Below, piece after piece: positions 5,398-5,789 of a stretch of DNA of 5,789 bases (positions are counted from its first letter, which is position 1; each line of letters opens with the position of its first letter). A program made the position numbers and the translations under genes. Source of the stretch: Methanomicrobiales archaeon. Its GTDB lineage: Archaea > Halobacteriota > Methanomicrobia > Methanomicrobiales > Methanospirillaceae. The DNA lies in assembly GCA_012798365.1 (NCBI GenBank), contig JAAZNH010000171.1, positions 1 through 5,789 of the forward strand, given 5' to 3'. The notes under the pieces were generated by a model. It was not told the origin of the DNA. It ran no database searches and worked only from the letters and a program-made list of their open reading frames with translations.

Positions 5398-5789
5398 ATG
5401 CTCGAAGTTGAACTGAAAGTTAAGATTCCCTCGCTCGATCCGGTGCGGGAGAACCTGAAAAAAAAGAACGCAGGATTTACCGGAAAAGTGCATGAGCACG
5501 ATATCTACTATAACGCCCCCCACCGGGATTTCGGGAAGACCGATGAAGCAGTCCGGGTGCGGTACACGGATGACCACGCGGTTGTTACGTACAAAGGCCC
5601 CAAGATCAGGAAGTTCGGTCTCAAGGCCCGCGAGGAACTGAATTTTGCGGTGGAATGCGGGGAAACCTTTGAGAAGATGCTTGACCGGCTCGGGTTTACC
5701 AGAACCCTTGAGGTGAACAAGTGGCGCGAGAACTATACGTTTGGCAAAGCATCGATCTGCCTTGATTCTGTGGATGGGTTAGGCACCTA
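5398..5789 (+). CDS. cyaB: CYTH-domain protein, class IV adenylate cyclase (CyaB)-like, 3'-partial
   Basis: CYTH enzymes bind a triphosphate substrate and two metal ions inside a beta tunnel; members are adenylate cyclases, thiamine triphosphatases or inorganic triphosphatases. The frame has no stop before the right edge, leaving 130 visible codons of a family usually about 170-190 long. The signature ExExK is at residues 3-7 (EVELK). Further family landmarks are HDIYYNAPHRDF (34-45), DEAVRVRY (49-56), the YKGP strand (65-68), KAREEL (76-81), the basic KWR (108-110) and CLDSVDGLG (121-129). The next expected element, the Phe-x-Glu-x-Glu strand, lies beyond the window. The ATG places ExExK at the usual distance from the N-terminus. 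Most archaeal members have no proven substrate, so cyclase activity is an assumption from the family name. Confidence 0.88.
   Translation, partial: MLEVELKVKIPSLDPVRENLKKKNAGFTGKVHEHDIYYNAPHRDFGKTDEAVRVRYTDDHAVVTYKGPKIRKFGLKAREELNFAVECGETFEKMLDRLGFTRTLEVNKWRENYTFGKASICLDSVDGLGT

Overview
The window looks like a piece of a methanogenic archaeon, most likely of the Methanomicrobiales (Methanoregula-like). The evidence is archaeal-type RqcH and pelota genes, a long-type archaeal FKBP, a CYTH/CyaB protein, a Ser/Thr-rich TIG lipoprotein typical of that group, TATA-like boxes close to starts, and oligo-T tracts after genes. The order-level placement is inferred from protein character, not from a search.

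Layout. (1) 1-2632, plus strand: an open frame running off the left edge, most of which is the ribosome-quality-control factor RqcH (NFACT family), followed by the no-go/non-stop rescue factor pelota with a 4-base ATGA overlap. Together they form a ribosome-rescue operon: pelota opens stalled ribosomes, and RqcH acts on the large subunit that still holds the nascent chain. (2) 2633-3472: about 840 bases without a convincing gene, between convergent genes. It holds a cluster of inverted repeats, G-tract/T-tract modules and hairpins. (3) 3473-4567, minus: a secreted lipoprotein with TIG/Ig-like domains. (4) 4668-5342, minus: an FKBP-type peptidyl-prolyl isomerase with its own terminator. (5) 5398 to the right edge, plus: a 3'-truncated CYTH (CyaB-like) gene, divergent from the FKBP gene across a 55-base promoter region.

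The most striking point is at the left edge. The first 48 or so residues of the RqcH frame do not read as RqcH. They read as the middle of DapB (4-hydroxy-tetrahydrodipicolinate reductase), up to and including its catalytic HHRxK motif, then switch in frame to RqcH at about position 150. The first ~130 residues expected of RqcH are absent from the visible frame. This is either a recombination or deletion fusion or, more likely, a chimeric assembly join at a short shared sequence. It should be checked before the gene is used. The second unusual feature is a 140-base element (2847-2986) with imperfect terminal inverted repeats in the intergenic region, with a partial third copy of the repeat upstream.

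No CRISPR array, tRNA, rRNA, transposase or defence system was found.
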